Positions 15,724 to 24,545 of a stretch of DNA of 36,251 nt are shown here, one piece after another; the stretch's first letter is position 1, and each line of letters starts with the position of its first letter. The stretch is from Lachnospiraceae bacterium (GTDB taxonomy: Bacteria > Bacillota > Clostridia > Lachnospirales > Lachnospiraceae): assembly GCA_024681595.1 (NCBI GenBank), contig JAILAN010000072.1:1-36251 (forward strand). The letters are read 5' to 3'. The notes beneath the pieces are model-generated. The model was not told the origin of the DNA, did no database searches, and was given only the letters and a program-made list of their open reading frames with translations. A program made the position numbers and the translations under genes.

Positions 15724-15797
15724 GTAACTGTCTCCCTTTCATAGCGTCCGTATGCTATTTACATACATAATAATCTTATCGTTTCGCCCCATCTGTG

Positions 15798-17183
15798 TCA
15801 ATCATAAATTAATTCATCATCATTGACACTGGATGCATCCAATACAATATAATCATAGGTGCATAGTCCGTAGATCGTGTTGGGCTTTATTATCGAATAC
15901 TCATCATTACTGTACAGTATATTTATTTGTTTGAAATCCGCATATCCTTTATTGATATTGTATACACCTATCAGCGAACCTTTTTTTGACAGAGTCAGAG
16001 TACTTCCGGAGTCCGTTTTCACGAGAATATCGCCCATTCTAAGGGACAGATCATCAAGATAATATTCATCCTCGGTCTCATTATATATGGTCGTCTCCAC
16101 AAACTCTGTGGATGTTGAGCCATCCTCAAGATATATCTGTCTTAAAACACCGGAGTTGTTTGAATTGCCTCCCTTTGTGATATAGTCTTTGGGTATTATG
16201 AAAAACTCTTTGTTAACAATAGCTGAATTGGGCACCTTTAAACCGTTATCTTCCTGTAGGATAAGTTCGATATCTATAAATCTGTCCGTACAGAACGAGA
16301 GCATGGAATTAGTGAATGATAACATTACAAAGGTATCTCCGTCCGCATTATTATAGACGGACACTTTGCCCCATGATGTATCCTGATTCTTAAGGAATTT
16401 TACTTTAACATACTCTTCCTTAACAAGTTCATCAGCTTTTTCGGGATCTGTCTTTATCACGATAGACCAGTCTTCTGACGTAGACAGTTTATAAACAGGA
16501 TCTCCTTCACCGACCAGTTCATTACTTATCAGCTGGTTTTTGGAATAGTTTTTATAATCATACAGTTCCGCTGTCATATCATTAAGAGTAAGATCCTCAT
16601 ATCCGTCAGTTGAATAAATGACGTAGCCCGATGACGGCGCATAATTAAATGTAACAAGATCCAAAGCTCCCTGTGAATTGATCTTTTCTATATCAGAGAG
16701 GATATTCGCATTTGAGAGTTTTAGAACCGTACCTTCAACACTGTATTTAAAATCATAAACCGTAGCATAATGTGTAGGATCAAATTCATTTACAAAGCTC
16801 AGTATATCGGTCTTTAGTTCTCCAAGATCCTTGGCCGTAAGCGAAGTCCCCTCAGTATTATTTGCAAAGTACGACGCCAGTTTATTACTCTCATCAAGAG
16901 AATAAACCAGATTTCCGACGCCTACTCTCTGGGATTCTCTGGCAAAATAATTGACATATCCGGCTTTATCTGACCTGACGATAAGCTCATTACGTAAGGC
17001 AACACCCTTGTATATATTATTGGTTGATAGAGAACCCATCAGAACCTGATAGCTTTCTATGTGTTTCTGAGAAAAATAATTGACTACTGCGATCACTATA
17101 TACAGCAGGATAACGAGAAAGATAACCAGGCCGAAATTCATTCCGCGGTTTTTTTTCATGTCATATATCTTTTTGTCAGCCAT
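15798..17183 (-). CDS. HlyD-like envelope protein, single-pass
   Basis: 461 aa. A short basic cytoplasmic N-terminus is followed by one transmembrane helix (about residues 17-38) and a large extracytoplasmic region. The order YKGVALRNELIVRSDKAGYVNYFARESQRV then VGVGNLVYSLDES is the half-barrel/lipoyl arrangement of HlyD-type membrane-fusion proteins; the later VPNSAIVNKEFFIIP and MGDILV segments match their beta-barrel. No ABC transporter or outer component is nearby, so an efflux role is not supported. Position next to sepF suggests an envelope or division role (inference). The start has AAAGGAGG with six-base spacing. Confidence 0.75.
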   Translation of the reverse strand: MADKKIYDMKKNRGMNFGLVIFLVILLYIVIAVVNYFSQKHIESYQVLMGSLSTNNIYKGVALRNELIVRSDKAGYVNYFARESQRVGVGNLVYSLDESNKLASYFANNTEGTSLTAKDLGELKTDILSFVNEFDPTHYATVYDFKYSVEGTVLKLSNANILSDIEKINSQGALDLVTFNYAPSSGYVIYSTDGYEDLTLNDMTAELYDYKNYSKNQLISNELVGEGDPVYKLSTSEDWSIVIKTDPEKADELVKEEYVKVKFLKNQDTSWGKVSVYNNADGDTFVMLSFTNSMLSFCTDRFIDIELILQEDNGLKVPNSAIVNKEFFIIPKDYITKGGNSNNSGVLRQIYLEDGSTSTEFVETTIYNETEDEYYLDDLSLRMGDILVKTDSGSTLTLSKKGSLIGVYNINKGYADFKQINILYSNDEYSIIKPNTIYGLCTYDYIVLDASSVNDDELIYD

Positions 17184-17237
17184 GGTATCCTCCTTTCCGT
17201 CCTTTTATATCAGATCATTATCCGCAGACACGAAAGA

Positions 17238-17263
17238 AAGCGATATCCCTCAAGATATCGCTT
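17238..17263 (-). terminator. Rho-independent terminator after the P-loop gene
   Basis: AAGCGATATC and GATATCGCTT form a perfect 10-bp stem with a 6-nt loop, followed on the - strand by TCTTTCG. It lies 23 bp after the stop of the P-loop gene and before the HlyD-like gene. Confidence 0.75.
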
Positions 17264-17285
17264 CCGAATAAGAATCTTACTATGC

Positions 17286-17702
17286 TTAAAGTGAAACTAT
17301 TATGCAATTCTTCCATGCTTCAGAAAAATCACTTTCAACCTTGGATAATGATATAACAAAATCAACCTTAAACAGATTGCTAATCTTCTCTATCTTGGAT
17401 AAAACTGCTTCAAATTCATCACCACAGTTAGATATACTGAGGAAATTATCAAAATACATCTTTTCAAGATCATGATCCTGAGAAATAATACCGCTTATAA
17501 AACCAATAAACTGATCCGAATTATCAATGAAATAATTAGAGGCATCGATCAATCTGACTTTGTTATTTAGCTCATACATGTGTTTTGAACTCTTATCAAG
17601 GTAAACAAAATTGCCGGAAGCATTTAAAACCTCTTCATTTACCTTGTCTAAAAGTACCTTGGTCTTGCCTTTACCCTTTTCTCCGATGATCAATTGAACC
17701 AT
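17286..17702 (-). CDS. Small P-loop NTP-binding protein
   Basis: 138 aa. The Walker A motif GEKGKGKT is at residues 7-14, directly after a short strand (VQLII). A hydrophobic strand ending in FVYLDKSS and a candidate Walker B (MYFDNFL) follow. At this length it can hold only a minimal NTPase core. I recall similar Clostridia proteins being labelled PilT-like, but no secretin, pilin or hexamer domain supports that here. AGGAGGGT precedes the ATG and a promoter is visible in the 63-bp gap upstream. It sits between a wall carboxypeptidase and a HlyD-like/SepF pair. Partner and substrate are unknown. Confidence 0.75.
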   Translation of the reverse strand: MVQLIIGEKGKGKTKVLLDKVNEEVLNASGNFVYLDKSSKHMYELNNKVRLIDASNYFIDNSDQFIGFISGIISQDHDLEKMYFDNFLSISNCGDEFEAVLSKIEKISNLFKVDFVISLSKVESDFSEAWKNCIIVSL

Positions 17703-17732
17703 ATGGTAACCCTCCTAAAAGTAATTAAATAT

Positions 17733-17761
17733 ATTATAAGTTAAATACCCCTAAAACACAA
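17733..17761 (-). promoter_or_regulatory. Promoter of the P-loop gene
   Basis: On the - strand TTGTGT (17756-17761) and a perfect TATAAT (17733-17738) are 17 bp apart, in the gap between the carboxypeptidase stop and the P-loop gene. The -35 is weak (3 of 6); the -10 and spacing are ideal. Confidence 0.55.
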
Positions 17762-17765
17762 GTCG

Positions 17766-18746
17766 TTAATTCCCTATAAAGCCCAGTAACGAGGACATAT
17801 TATCATAGAGATCTTCACGGTTGTCTGACTTCATAACAATGCTTATAAACGGATTTGAACGTGTATCTCTGGATAGCAGAACGAGGCAATGTCCCGCAGC
17901 ACTTGTCGTACCGGTTTTACCACCTACGACGGTAATACCGGCAGGCATCTCACGGTTTCCGGTAATATACTGATTAGTCGATTTAATGGATATCTCCTTA
18001 TCCATACCTGCGGAGTCATGATAAACTGTTGAATACTCCGGAGTATGTATGATCTCGTTAAACAGTTCAAACTGCATAGCGTCATTCATAATAAGATACA
18101 TATCATATACGGTGGTATAATGATCATCGGCAGTTAATCCGTGACAGTTTGTAAAGTGCGTATTGGTCGCGCCTATGGATATGGCTTCTTTATTCATCAT
18201 ATCAACAAATGCATCCTCAGATCCGGCTATGCCTTCAGCTATCAAAACCGCAACATCATTTGCCGAATACAGCAAAAGAATATTAAGGGCCTGATTTAAA
18301 GTCATAGTGTCTCCTGGTTTCAGATCCATTTTCTGCGCATCGGTTTCTTTAAGATTAACATTCGTAGTAGCCGTAAGTATCATATCGGTACTTCCGTTTT
18401 TGAGAGCTACAATTGCCGTCATTATTTTGGTCAGGGAGGCAGGATTCAGCTGCTGATGAATATTCTTGCCATAGAGAATCTTTTTGTCATAGATATCAAA
18501 AAGACCGGCATAAGATCCCTGTGTCAGAGTAATGGCATCAGAATTGACGTTATTATCGCCGACACAGAGTTTTGATGTAAAAGGTACTGCAGTATTCATG
18601 GTACTTTGAGAAGATACCATACGAAAACTGCTGATATCGGAATCAGCAGTATATGGCATGGGATATTTCCTTGAAGAGCATCCTGTTATCAGAATGACAT
18701 ATATACAAATGGCAGATAAAACTGAAAATCTATTTATACATTTCAC
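17766..18746 (-). CDS. D-alanyl-D-alanine carboxypeptidase, lipid-anchored
   Basis: A 326-aa serine D,D-carboxypeptidase of the PBP5/DacA family (peptidase S11) that trims pentapeptide stems of peptidoglycan outside the membrane. Counting from GTG 18746, a signal segment ends in the lipobox ITGC (Cys23), and the active-site motifs are SLTK (Ser104, Lys107), SAN (161-163) and KTG (277-279). It lacks the C-terminal beta domain and amphipathic anchor of PBP5; the lipid appears to replace them. The open frame extends further upstream inside mgsA, but the residues there ([12 protein letters not shown]) are not signal-like. GTG 18746 leaves a 17-bp overlap with mgsA, though its ribosome site (GAGGAGA) is some 12 bases away. 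Confidence 0.88.
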   Translation of the reverse strand: MKCINRFSVLSAICIYVILITGCSSRKYPMPYTADSDISSFRMVSSQSTMNTAVPFTSKLCVGDNNVNSDAITLTQGSYAGLFDIYDKKILYGKNIHQQLNPASLTKIMTAIVALKNGSTDMILTATTNVNLKETDAQKMDLKPGDTMTLNQALNILLLYSANDVAVLIAEGIAGSEDAFVDMMNKEAISIGATNTHFTNCHGLTADDHYTTVYDMYLIMNDAMQFELFNEIIHTPEYSTVYHDSAGMDKEISIKSTNQYITGNREMPAGITVVGGKTGTTSAAGHCLVLLSRDTRSNPFISIVMKSDNREDLYDNMSSLLGFIGN

Positions 18747-19125
18747 GCCACTCAAGATCTCCTCTGTCCAAAGACTTAATGAGCAACTCAGCTGATGCCA
18801 GATTGGTAGCCAGCGGTATGTTGTGAACATCACAAAGCCTGACAACATTATTTACATCAGGTTCATGATTTTTAACAGTCAGCGGATCACGCAGGAAAAT
18901 GACCAGATCCATCTGGTTATGCTCAATCTGAGCACCTATCTGCTGCTCTCCTCCCAGATGTCCCGCCAGAAATTTATGAACGGATAGATTAGTGACTTCT
19001 TCTATAAGGCGCCCTGTGGTTCCGGTCGCATAAAGTTCATTCTTGCTTAGAATGCCCCTGTAAGCAATACAAAAATTCTGCATGAGCTTTTTCTTGGCAT
19101 CATGCGCGATCAAAGCAATATTCAT
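18730..19125 (-). CDS. mgsA: Methylglyoxal synthase (with Asp-to-Glu at the catalytic base)
   Basis: 131 aa, normal for the family. It converts dihydroxyacetone phosphate to methylglyoxal and phosphate, a bypass of lower glycolysis. The phosphate-binding YATGTTG is at 32-38, and FLRDPL, KNHEPDV (His87, Asp90) and IPLATN follow. The segment equivalent to E. coli GGDQQ reads GGEQQ (58-62), so the general base Asp71 is Glu60 here; the codon is GAG. Activity may be retained or altered. A gene of this type at the end of the rodA region is a known Clostridia arrangement. It overlaps the carboxypeptidase gene. Confidence 0.88.
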   Translation of the reverse strand: MNIALIAHDAKKKLMQNFCIAYRGILSKNELYATGTTGRLIEEVTNLSVHKFLAGHLGGEQQIGAQIEHNQMDLVIFLRDPLTVKNHEPDVNNVVRLCDVHNIPLATNLASAELLIKSLDRGDLEWREMYK

Positions 19126-19161
19126 TTGCTATACCTCCATTTACCCCGAAATTATTATACC

Positions 19162-20268
19162 TTATTTAGGCTCACTTTGTAACCCCACATTTAAAACAAC
19201 TCCGATTGAGGCAAACGATACAATAAGTGATGTCAGTCCATAGCTGACAAAAGGTAAAGGAAGCCCTGTGTTTGGAAGAATATAAGTTACAACGCCAATG
19301 TTTATGAAGCTCTGGAACCCCAAGGCAGCCCCTGTTCCCGCAGCTATGATCCTGCCCGCGGTGTTCGAGGCTCTATGAGATACCATAAAGCACTCAATAG
19401 AAATTAAAAAAATAAGTATTATAACAGAGCACGTCCCGATAAAACCGAATTCTTCGCCAATAACTGCAAAAATAAAGTCTGTCTGCTGTTCTGCTATGAA
19501 ATCAGCATTTTTAACCGAATATATCTCATTATTTCTGAAGCCTTTCCCTGACAGCTGTCCGGAGCCTATAGCCATAACAGAATATGTCTGCTGATATCCG
19601 GCATCATTGGCAGTATCTTCCTTGTTGAAAAAAGCCATGATCCTGTTCTTCTGATAATCAGATACGATAGTCTGATCAGGCTGCATGATAAGATACAGAA
19701 TGATCAAAAATACAGGCAGCGCGACGGCTACAACAGCACTGATAACACGAAAACTAAGATTCCCGGCAAAAACTATCACGGCAAATATAATACATATTAT
19801 GACCGTTGTAGACAGATCCGGCTGGCTGTATACCAGCGCAGCAGGCACGGCAAACAACACAATACTTAGCAGCACATAGATAAACGAGCTGAATTCTTCC
19901 TCATGCTTCATTATAAACATTGCAAAAAACAGGATTATCAGCAACTTGGCACTTTCTGACGGCTGGAATCGAATACCTGCTATATTGATCCATCTTTGAG
20001 CACCGTTAGTTTCCTCACCCCAAAATATAACCATGAGCAGCAGGATTATGTTTGCAATATAATAGAACCAGTAAAATTTCAGTATCAGATTATAATCAAA
20101 AAGTGAAAGGATCACCATTATAACCGTTCCGCCGATAACACCCCACATCTGACGATGGTACAGGCTTTCATCTGCAGACGAAACAGCCATTATGCCGATA
20201 ACGGCTAATGCCAGAACAAAAATCACCAATTTGAAATCGTATTGTCTTAATCTGTATTTTGTAAACAT
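19162..20268 (-). CDS. rodA: RodA-type SEDS peptidoglycan glycosyltransferase
   Basis: 368-aa multipass membrane protein (about ten helices) that polymerises lipid II into glycan strands during elongation, working with its cognate class B PBP encoded directly upstream. Signature segments are GAQRWINIAGIRFQPSE (89-105), QPDLSTT (149-155), the GQLSGKGFRNNEI loop, EQQTDFIFAVIGEEFG with the putative catalytic Asp264, and the C-terminal LPLPFVSYG. The start follows the PBP2 stop by one base. Context makes RodA more likely than FtsW. Confidence 0.93.
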   Translation of the reverse strand: MFTKYRLRQYDFKLVIFVLALAVIGIMAVSSADESLYHRQMWGVIGGTVIMVILSLFDYNLILKFYWFYYIANIILLLMVIFWGEETNGAQRWINIAGIRFQPSESAKLLIILFFAMFIMKHEEEFSSFIYVLLSIVLFAVPAALVYSQPDLSTTVIICIIFAVIVFAGNLSFRVISAVVAVALPVFLIILYLIMQPDQTIVSDYQKNRIMAFFNKEDTANDAGYQQTYSVMAIGSGQLSGKGFRNNEIYSVKNADFIAEQQTDFIFAVIGEEFGFIGTCSVIILIFLISIECFMVSHRASNTAGRIIAAGTGAALGFQSFINIGVVTYILPNTGLPLPFVSYGLTSLIVSFASIGVVLNVGLQSEPK

Positions 20269-20269
20269 A

Positions 20270-23137
20270 TCAGTCCGTAACGGTGGTCACGTTATCAAGC
20301 TCCTGTGCCTGTCCTGTGATCAGATCTTCCTCATCTTCAGTCTTAAAGTAATAATTCAGGATATCCTTGGTTGCCTGTGCTGCATACGTGGATGAATAAC
20401 CGTAAGCTATTCTCGTTGCAACCGCTATCTGCGGTGAATCATAGGGTGCATAGCATATGAACAGGGCATGGTTCGCTCTGTTTCTGCTCTCTTCGGCAGT
20501 ACCTGTTTTTCCGGCAACTTTGATCTTCATATCCTCATAGTCGCTCCTTGATTCAACAACAGCTCTCATTCCCTGATGGATCGCTCTCCAATATGAAGGA
20601 TCCATAGTTATCTCATTTCGGATCGTGGCTGAATTGTCTTTAAGCAGATTGCCGGATCTGTCAGTAACCCTATCAAGAAGCGTCAGATTATAGCATGTTC
20701 CGGAGTTTGCTAAGGCAGTGCAATATCTGGCAAGTCCAACAGTTGTATAAGAATGTGAGCCCTGTCCTATAGCAGATCTTACTCCGTCAGTGGTAGAAAA
20801 TGACGGCATAGATTCTTCTATCTCAACACCGCTAAGATCAGTCAGCCCGTATGCATCGGCATATACCTGCAACCTGCTCAGTGCATAATCGGATGAATAT
20901 CCATTTGGTGATGATCCCAGCTGATATCCCAATTCATAGAAAAACATATTGCAGGAATGTTTGATGGCTTCGGATACATTAAGTGAACCGTGAGCGCCTT
21001 TGCCGTATATCCAGCATGCAGCAGGGGGCGCAACCTTATCAAAAAGGCCGGTACACGTGAATCTGCTACCTGTGTTTATCACCCCTTCAATCAGTCCCGC
21101 TGTAGCCGAAACCGGCTTGAAAGTAGATCCGGGAGCGGTTTTATGTCGAGTGGCATAATTGATCATCGGGGTTGAGAGGTCTTCCTGGAGCGCGGCATAG
21201 TATTCAGGATCGACACCGTTAGCGAGCATATTATTATCAAATCCGGGATAAGATACCAGACATAATACATCTCCGGTATTGACGTCGGTTATTACGCAGG
21301 ATGCGGAGCAGGGATCGAGAGCCAGCATAGCCGGTGTAATATCCAGATTCTTTATCCTTGCCATCATGAAAGCATATGCCGTGGTGGCTCCCGACATCAT
21401 TTTGCTTTCTTCATTCTCATCAAGTTCAACTACATTCTGTTCGATAAGGATCCTGCATATAGCGCTTCCGCTTATTTCATCTCCTTTTATCATGTATGTT
21501 ATGATTTTCTTGATAAACCCTTTATCCTTGTAAAGCTCATCAAGAATATAATTGATCATGTAATTATATATCTTTTCGGAATCCGAATACTGTGTATCTA
21601 TATCAAGTTTAGAAACGTCGATCCAGTTCATCGAAATACAGTAATTAATGTATTCATACGCAGAGATTGATTCATCAATGGTCCATGCAGTATAAATTTT
21701 ATCCGTCAGATCAACAAGATCCCTGTCTATGATGTTTTCCTGGTATAGCCTGTCTACTATATAGCTTTCATATACCTTGTATTCAGTATTAAGATCAGAA
21801 TAGACGGTCTTTTTATCATAAAGTTCGTTTCTTAAGCGTTCAAAAACCTGCTCTCTTTTAGTGATGAATCTGTCATAAACTGCTTTCTCGTTTTCCTTGG
21901 CATCATCTTCGGACAGATGATCTATATTGATAACATTATTATTAAAAAGAGCGATATATACATCATATATAGGTATCATTATCTTCGATGCCGATACAGC
22001 TGATGCATCGAATTCTTTGGCATTTATGATCTTGGTATATAAAATACTGGCCAGATGCTCCTCCAGCATCTTATATACGGCAACCTGAAGATCCTTATCT
22101 ATAGTAAGATATATGTCATTGCCGGCGATAGGCTCGATATAATTGGCAACTTCAGTTGTCTTACCTACCGAATTGACAAAAATAGTCTCCGAACCTTTTT
22201 TGCCCTGAAGGTAGCTTTCCATGGACTTTTCAACTCCCAGTTTGCCAACGGTATCATTTATCGTGTAATTAACATTGATCTCCTGGAGTGAAGTCAGTTC
22301 ATCTGTAGATGAAACCTTACCGGTATACCCCAGAATATTGGACATATAAACAGGATCAACATACTTGCGGATCGTTCCTTCTTCAATGGATACACCAGGC
22401 AACTCGTTGTTGTTCTCCATAATGACAGCAACCGTCTCCTCGCAGACATCGGAAGCTATCGTTGTGGAGATGTATTTCTGATATGAGTTATTGTTCATAT
22501 CATATCTGACGTTAAGAATTTTCAGCAGTTCGCTTCTGGAATAGCCGTTACCGGGAATAAATCCGTCTTTTTTGGTGTTATCGTTATAAAACCCGATCCT
22601 GAATCTGTCCCAGCCGCACAGATACTCAATAACGTCATCAGGGGTTGATGTTTTCTCTTTAACGGTAAGATCATTGATGGAACTGTGTCCGTAAACATCT
22701 GCCAGGAACCTGTTTAATGATGTTCCTTCAACCGTAAAATAATATTCTCCGTCTTTATCAAGAGCTATCCTGAAATCAGAAACAACTTTGTCATTATTGC
22801 TTTCGATGATCTTGATGGTTTCGTATATGGTAGTGTTGAGATTCAGATTCTTATATCTGCCGCTCTCATATACGTCTTCGATCTTAACTGCATGTGCGAG
22901 CTCATTGTATGCAAGCAGATTCCCGTTACGGTCATAGATATTTCCACGGGTACCGTCTATCGTCAGTTCCTTTTTGATCCTTGTTTCAAAAGAATTAAGA
23001 TATTCCTCACCGTGAACGATCTGAAGATCAAATACCCTGTAGATAAGAGAGCCGAAAAGTACTGTCAGTACCACGAGCAATACAAATGTCCTGGACAGGA
23101 TAAGTTCTATGAATTTTTCTTTGAATTCTTCAAACAA
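20270..23137 (-). CDS. mrdA: Penicillin-binding protein 2 (class B transpeptidase) with a large insertion
   Basis: A 955-aa elongasome D,D-transpeptidase, anchored by one N-terminal helix (about 16-36). The pedestal/dimerisation domain starts at TRGNIYDRNGNLLA. The transpeptidase motifs are STFK (Ser671), SCN (in KHSCNMF) and KTGTA (Lys877). The usual link from YLTIDKDLQ (341-351) to CVITDVNTGDVLCLVSYP (from about 614) is a few tens of residues; here about 260 residues intervene, largely helical and charged. That makes the protein far longer than typical PBP2 (about 600-700 aa). The start codon is TTG at 23137 with GAGGG upstream; it overlaps mreD by 8 bp. Confidence 0.92.
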   Translation of the reverse strand: MFEEFKEKFIELILSRTFVLLVVLTVLFGSLIYRVFDLQIVHGEEYLNSFETRIKKELTIDGTRGNIYDRNGNLLAYNELAHAVKIEDVYESGRYKNLNLNTTIYETIKIIESNNDKVVSDFRIALDKDGEYYFTVEGTSLNRFLADVYGHSSINDLTVKEKTSTPDDVIEYLCGWDRFRIGFYNDNTKKDGFIPGNGYSRSELLKILNVRYDMNNNSYQKYISTTIASDVCEETVAVIMENNNELPGVSIEEGTIRKYVDPVYMSNILGYTGKVSSTDELTSLQEINVNYTINDTVGKLGVEKSMESYLQGKKGSETIFVNSVGKTTEVANYIEPIAGNDIYLTIDKDLQVAVYKMLEEHLASILYTKIINAKEFDASAVSASKIMIPIYDVYIALFNNNVINIDHLSEDDAKENEKAVYDRFITKREQVFERLRNELYDKKTVYSDLNTEYKVYESYIVDRLYQENIIDRDLVDLTDKIYTAWTIDESISAYEYINYCISMNWIDVSKLDIDTQYSDSEKIYNYMINYILDELYKDKGFIKKIITYMIKGDEISGSAICRILIEQNVVELDENEESKMMSGATTAYAFMMARIKNLDITPAMLALDPCSASCVITDVNTGDVLCLVSYPGFDNNMLANGVDPEYYAALQEDLSTPMINYATRHKTAPGSTFKPVSATAGLIEGVINTGSRFTCTGLFDKVAPPAACWIYGKGAHGSLNVSEAIKHSCNMFFYELGYQLGSSPNGYSSDYALSRLQVYADAYGLTDLSGVEIEESMPSFSTTDGVRSAIGQGSHSYTTVGLARYCTALANSGTCYNLTLLDRVTDRSGNLLKDNSATIRNEITMDPSYWRAIHQGMRAVVESRSDYEDMKIKVAGKTGTAEESRNRANHALFICYAPYDSPQIAVATRIAYGYSSTYAAQATKDILNYYFKTEDEEDLITGQAQELDNVTTVTD

Positions 23138-23660
23138 ATCTCATGCCCTCTTTCTTGTCGCTCCGATCAAGCAGCTTGTGGATGAGAAGGAGCATCGGAT
23201 AATATATCAGTGTAATCGCAATGGTATAGATAACTTCAGGCAGGATTATATTAAGAAAATAAAATGAAAAATCAAATCTGGAGCGTAACAGGAACATGAT
23301 CACATAGTATGACAGTCCATACAGCAGATCAGATGTGAAAATAAGGATCAGCGGAAGCTTTAGATCGTCTTCGTAAAAGACCTGATGGAACTTGCCGTTA
23401 AAGAACCCTATGAACATATAGAAAATCGCATTAAGTCCAATAAATGTTCCAAAGAAAATATCAGCTAACAGGCCGCAGAAAAAGCCTATTATGATACCAA
23501 CCCGATCACCTTTCATTATTGCATATGTGACCGTCAGTATAAGCATGATATTAGGAATTATTCCACCAAAAGAAAGCCACGAAAAAACCGTGGTCTGCAT
23601 GACAAAAGAAAATACAGTTAATATAAATGCAACCGTAAAACGCTTTATTTTCGGTTTCAA
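23130..23660 (-). CDS. mreD: Rod shape-determining protein MreD
   Basis: 176-aa integral membrane protein with about five or six helices, the membrane partner of MreC in the elongasome. The features are weakly conserved, as is normal for MreD: FSWLSFGGIIPNIMLILTV near the N-terminus and GFFCGLLADIFFG in the second quarter. The identity rests on these and on its position between mreC and the PBP2 gene. The start is TTG 23660 with GGAGAT correctly spaced; the next gene also uses TTG. Confidence 0.88.
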   Translation of the reverse strand: MKPKIKRFTVAFILTVFSFVMQTTVFSWLSFGGIIPNIMLILTVTYAIMKGDRVGIIIGFFCGLLADIFFGTFIGLNAIFYMFIGFFNGKFHQVFYEDDLKLPLILIFTSDLLYGLSYYVIMFLLRSRFDFSFYFLNIILPEVIYTIAITLIYYPMLLLIHKLLDRSDKKEGMRFV

Positions 23661-23672
23661 GTTTGATCTCCG

Positions 23673-24542
23673 TTATTCTTCAACAGTCTGCTTTAGACGT
23701 TTAATGACGAGTACTTCGTTTAGATGATCGAAATCCACGGCCGGTGTCAGATATCCGGACTTGGTCAGGTTATTTGAATCTTTTTCAATAGTGGATATAT
23801 ATCCGATAAGGATACCCGGCAGATATTTGTCCGACACATTGGATGTGACTATTTTGTCACCTTCAACCACGCGGTCTGCTGTATCCACCAGTTTTTCAAA
23901 CGGAATAACACCGTCTGAATAACACTGAAGATCTCCGGTTACTATGAGATTATCAGAAGTGGAAAGTACCATTCCGGAGGTATTTGAACTGTCATCTATG
24001 ATACTTAAAACCTTAGCCCAGTCATTTCCAAGATCCGTGATCCTGCCAACCAGACCGGACCCTGCTATCACGTTCATATCTATCTCAAGGCCGTCATCGC
24101 TTCCTTTGTTGATAACAAAACTGTGGAACCAGTTACCCGAATCTTTGGCAATGATCCTGGCTCCGACCTTTTCATAATCATCATACTGGGCATCAAGATC
24201 ATACAGTTCCCGTAAAGATACCAGTTCATAACGATCCTGCTGAAGCATGATATTCTCAATGGTCAGTTCGTCAACTTCTTTTTGCAGTCTCTGATTCTCT
24301 TCAAGCAATTTCTTAAGCTGGCGCAGATCTTCTTTTCTTCCGGACAGATATAAACCTGCCTTGCTGATACCGTTTTGAACAGGTGTAATGATAAAGCCGC
24401 TGACAGTACTTATAGGTTTTGATAAAACATCCGTGTTAAACGAGATAACTATAAGGGCTATACATATAATTGTTAAAACAAAAAGGAGATACTTACCCGG
24501 AATGGTAAATCCTTCTCCTTTCTGTGGGATTACTGGACTCAT
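23673..24542 (-). CDS. mreC: Rod shape-determining protein MreC
   Basis: 289 aa. One transmembrane helix at about residues 17-37, a coiled coil at about 70-105 (LLEENQRLQKEVDELTIEN), then the extracytoplasmic beta domain with VGARIIAKDSGNWFHSFVINKG, GSGLVGRITDLGNDWAKVLSIIDD and the C-terminal VVEGDKIVTSN. MreC bridges MreB, MreD, PBP2 and RodA outside the membrane. The length is normal. It begins three bases after the mreB stop. Confidence 0.93.
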   Translation of the reverse strand: MSPVIPQKGEGFTIPGKYLLFVLTIICIALIVISFNTDVLSKPISTVSGFIITPVQNGISKAGLYLSGRKEDLRQLKKLLEENQRLQKEVDELTIENIMLQQDRYELVSLRELYDLDAQYDDYEKVGARIIAKDSGNWFHSFVINKGSDDGLEIDMNVIAGSGLVGRITDLGNDWAKVLSIIDDSSNTSGMVLSTSDNLIVTGDLQCYSDGVIPFEKLVDTADRVVEGDKIVTSNVSDKYLPGILIGYISTIEKDSNNLTKSGYLTPAVDFDHLNEVLVIKRLKQTVEE

Positions 24543-24545
24543 TGA

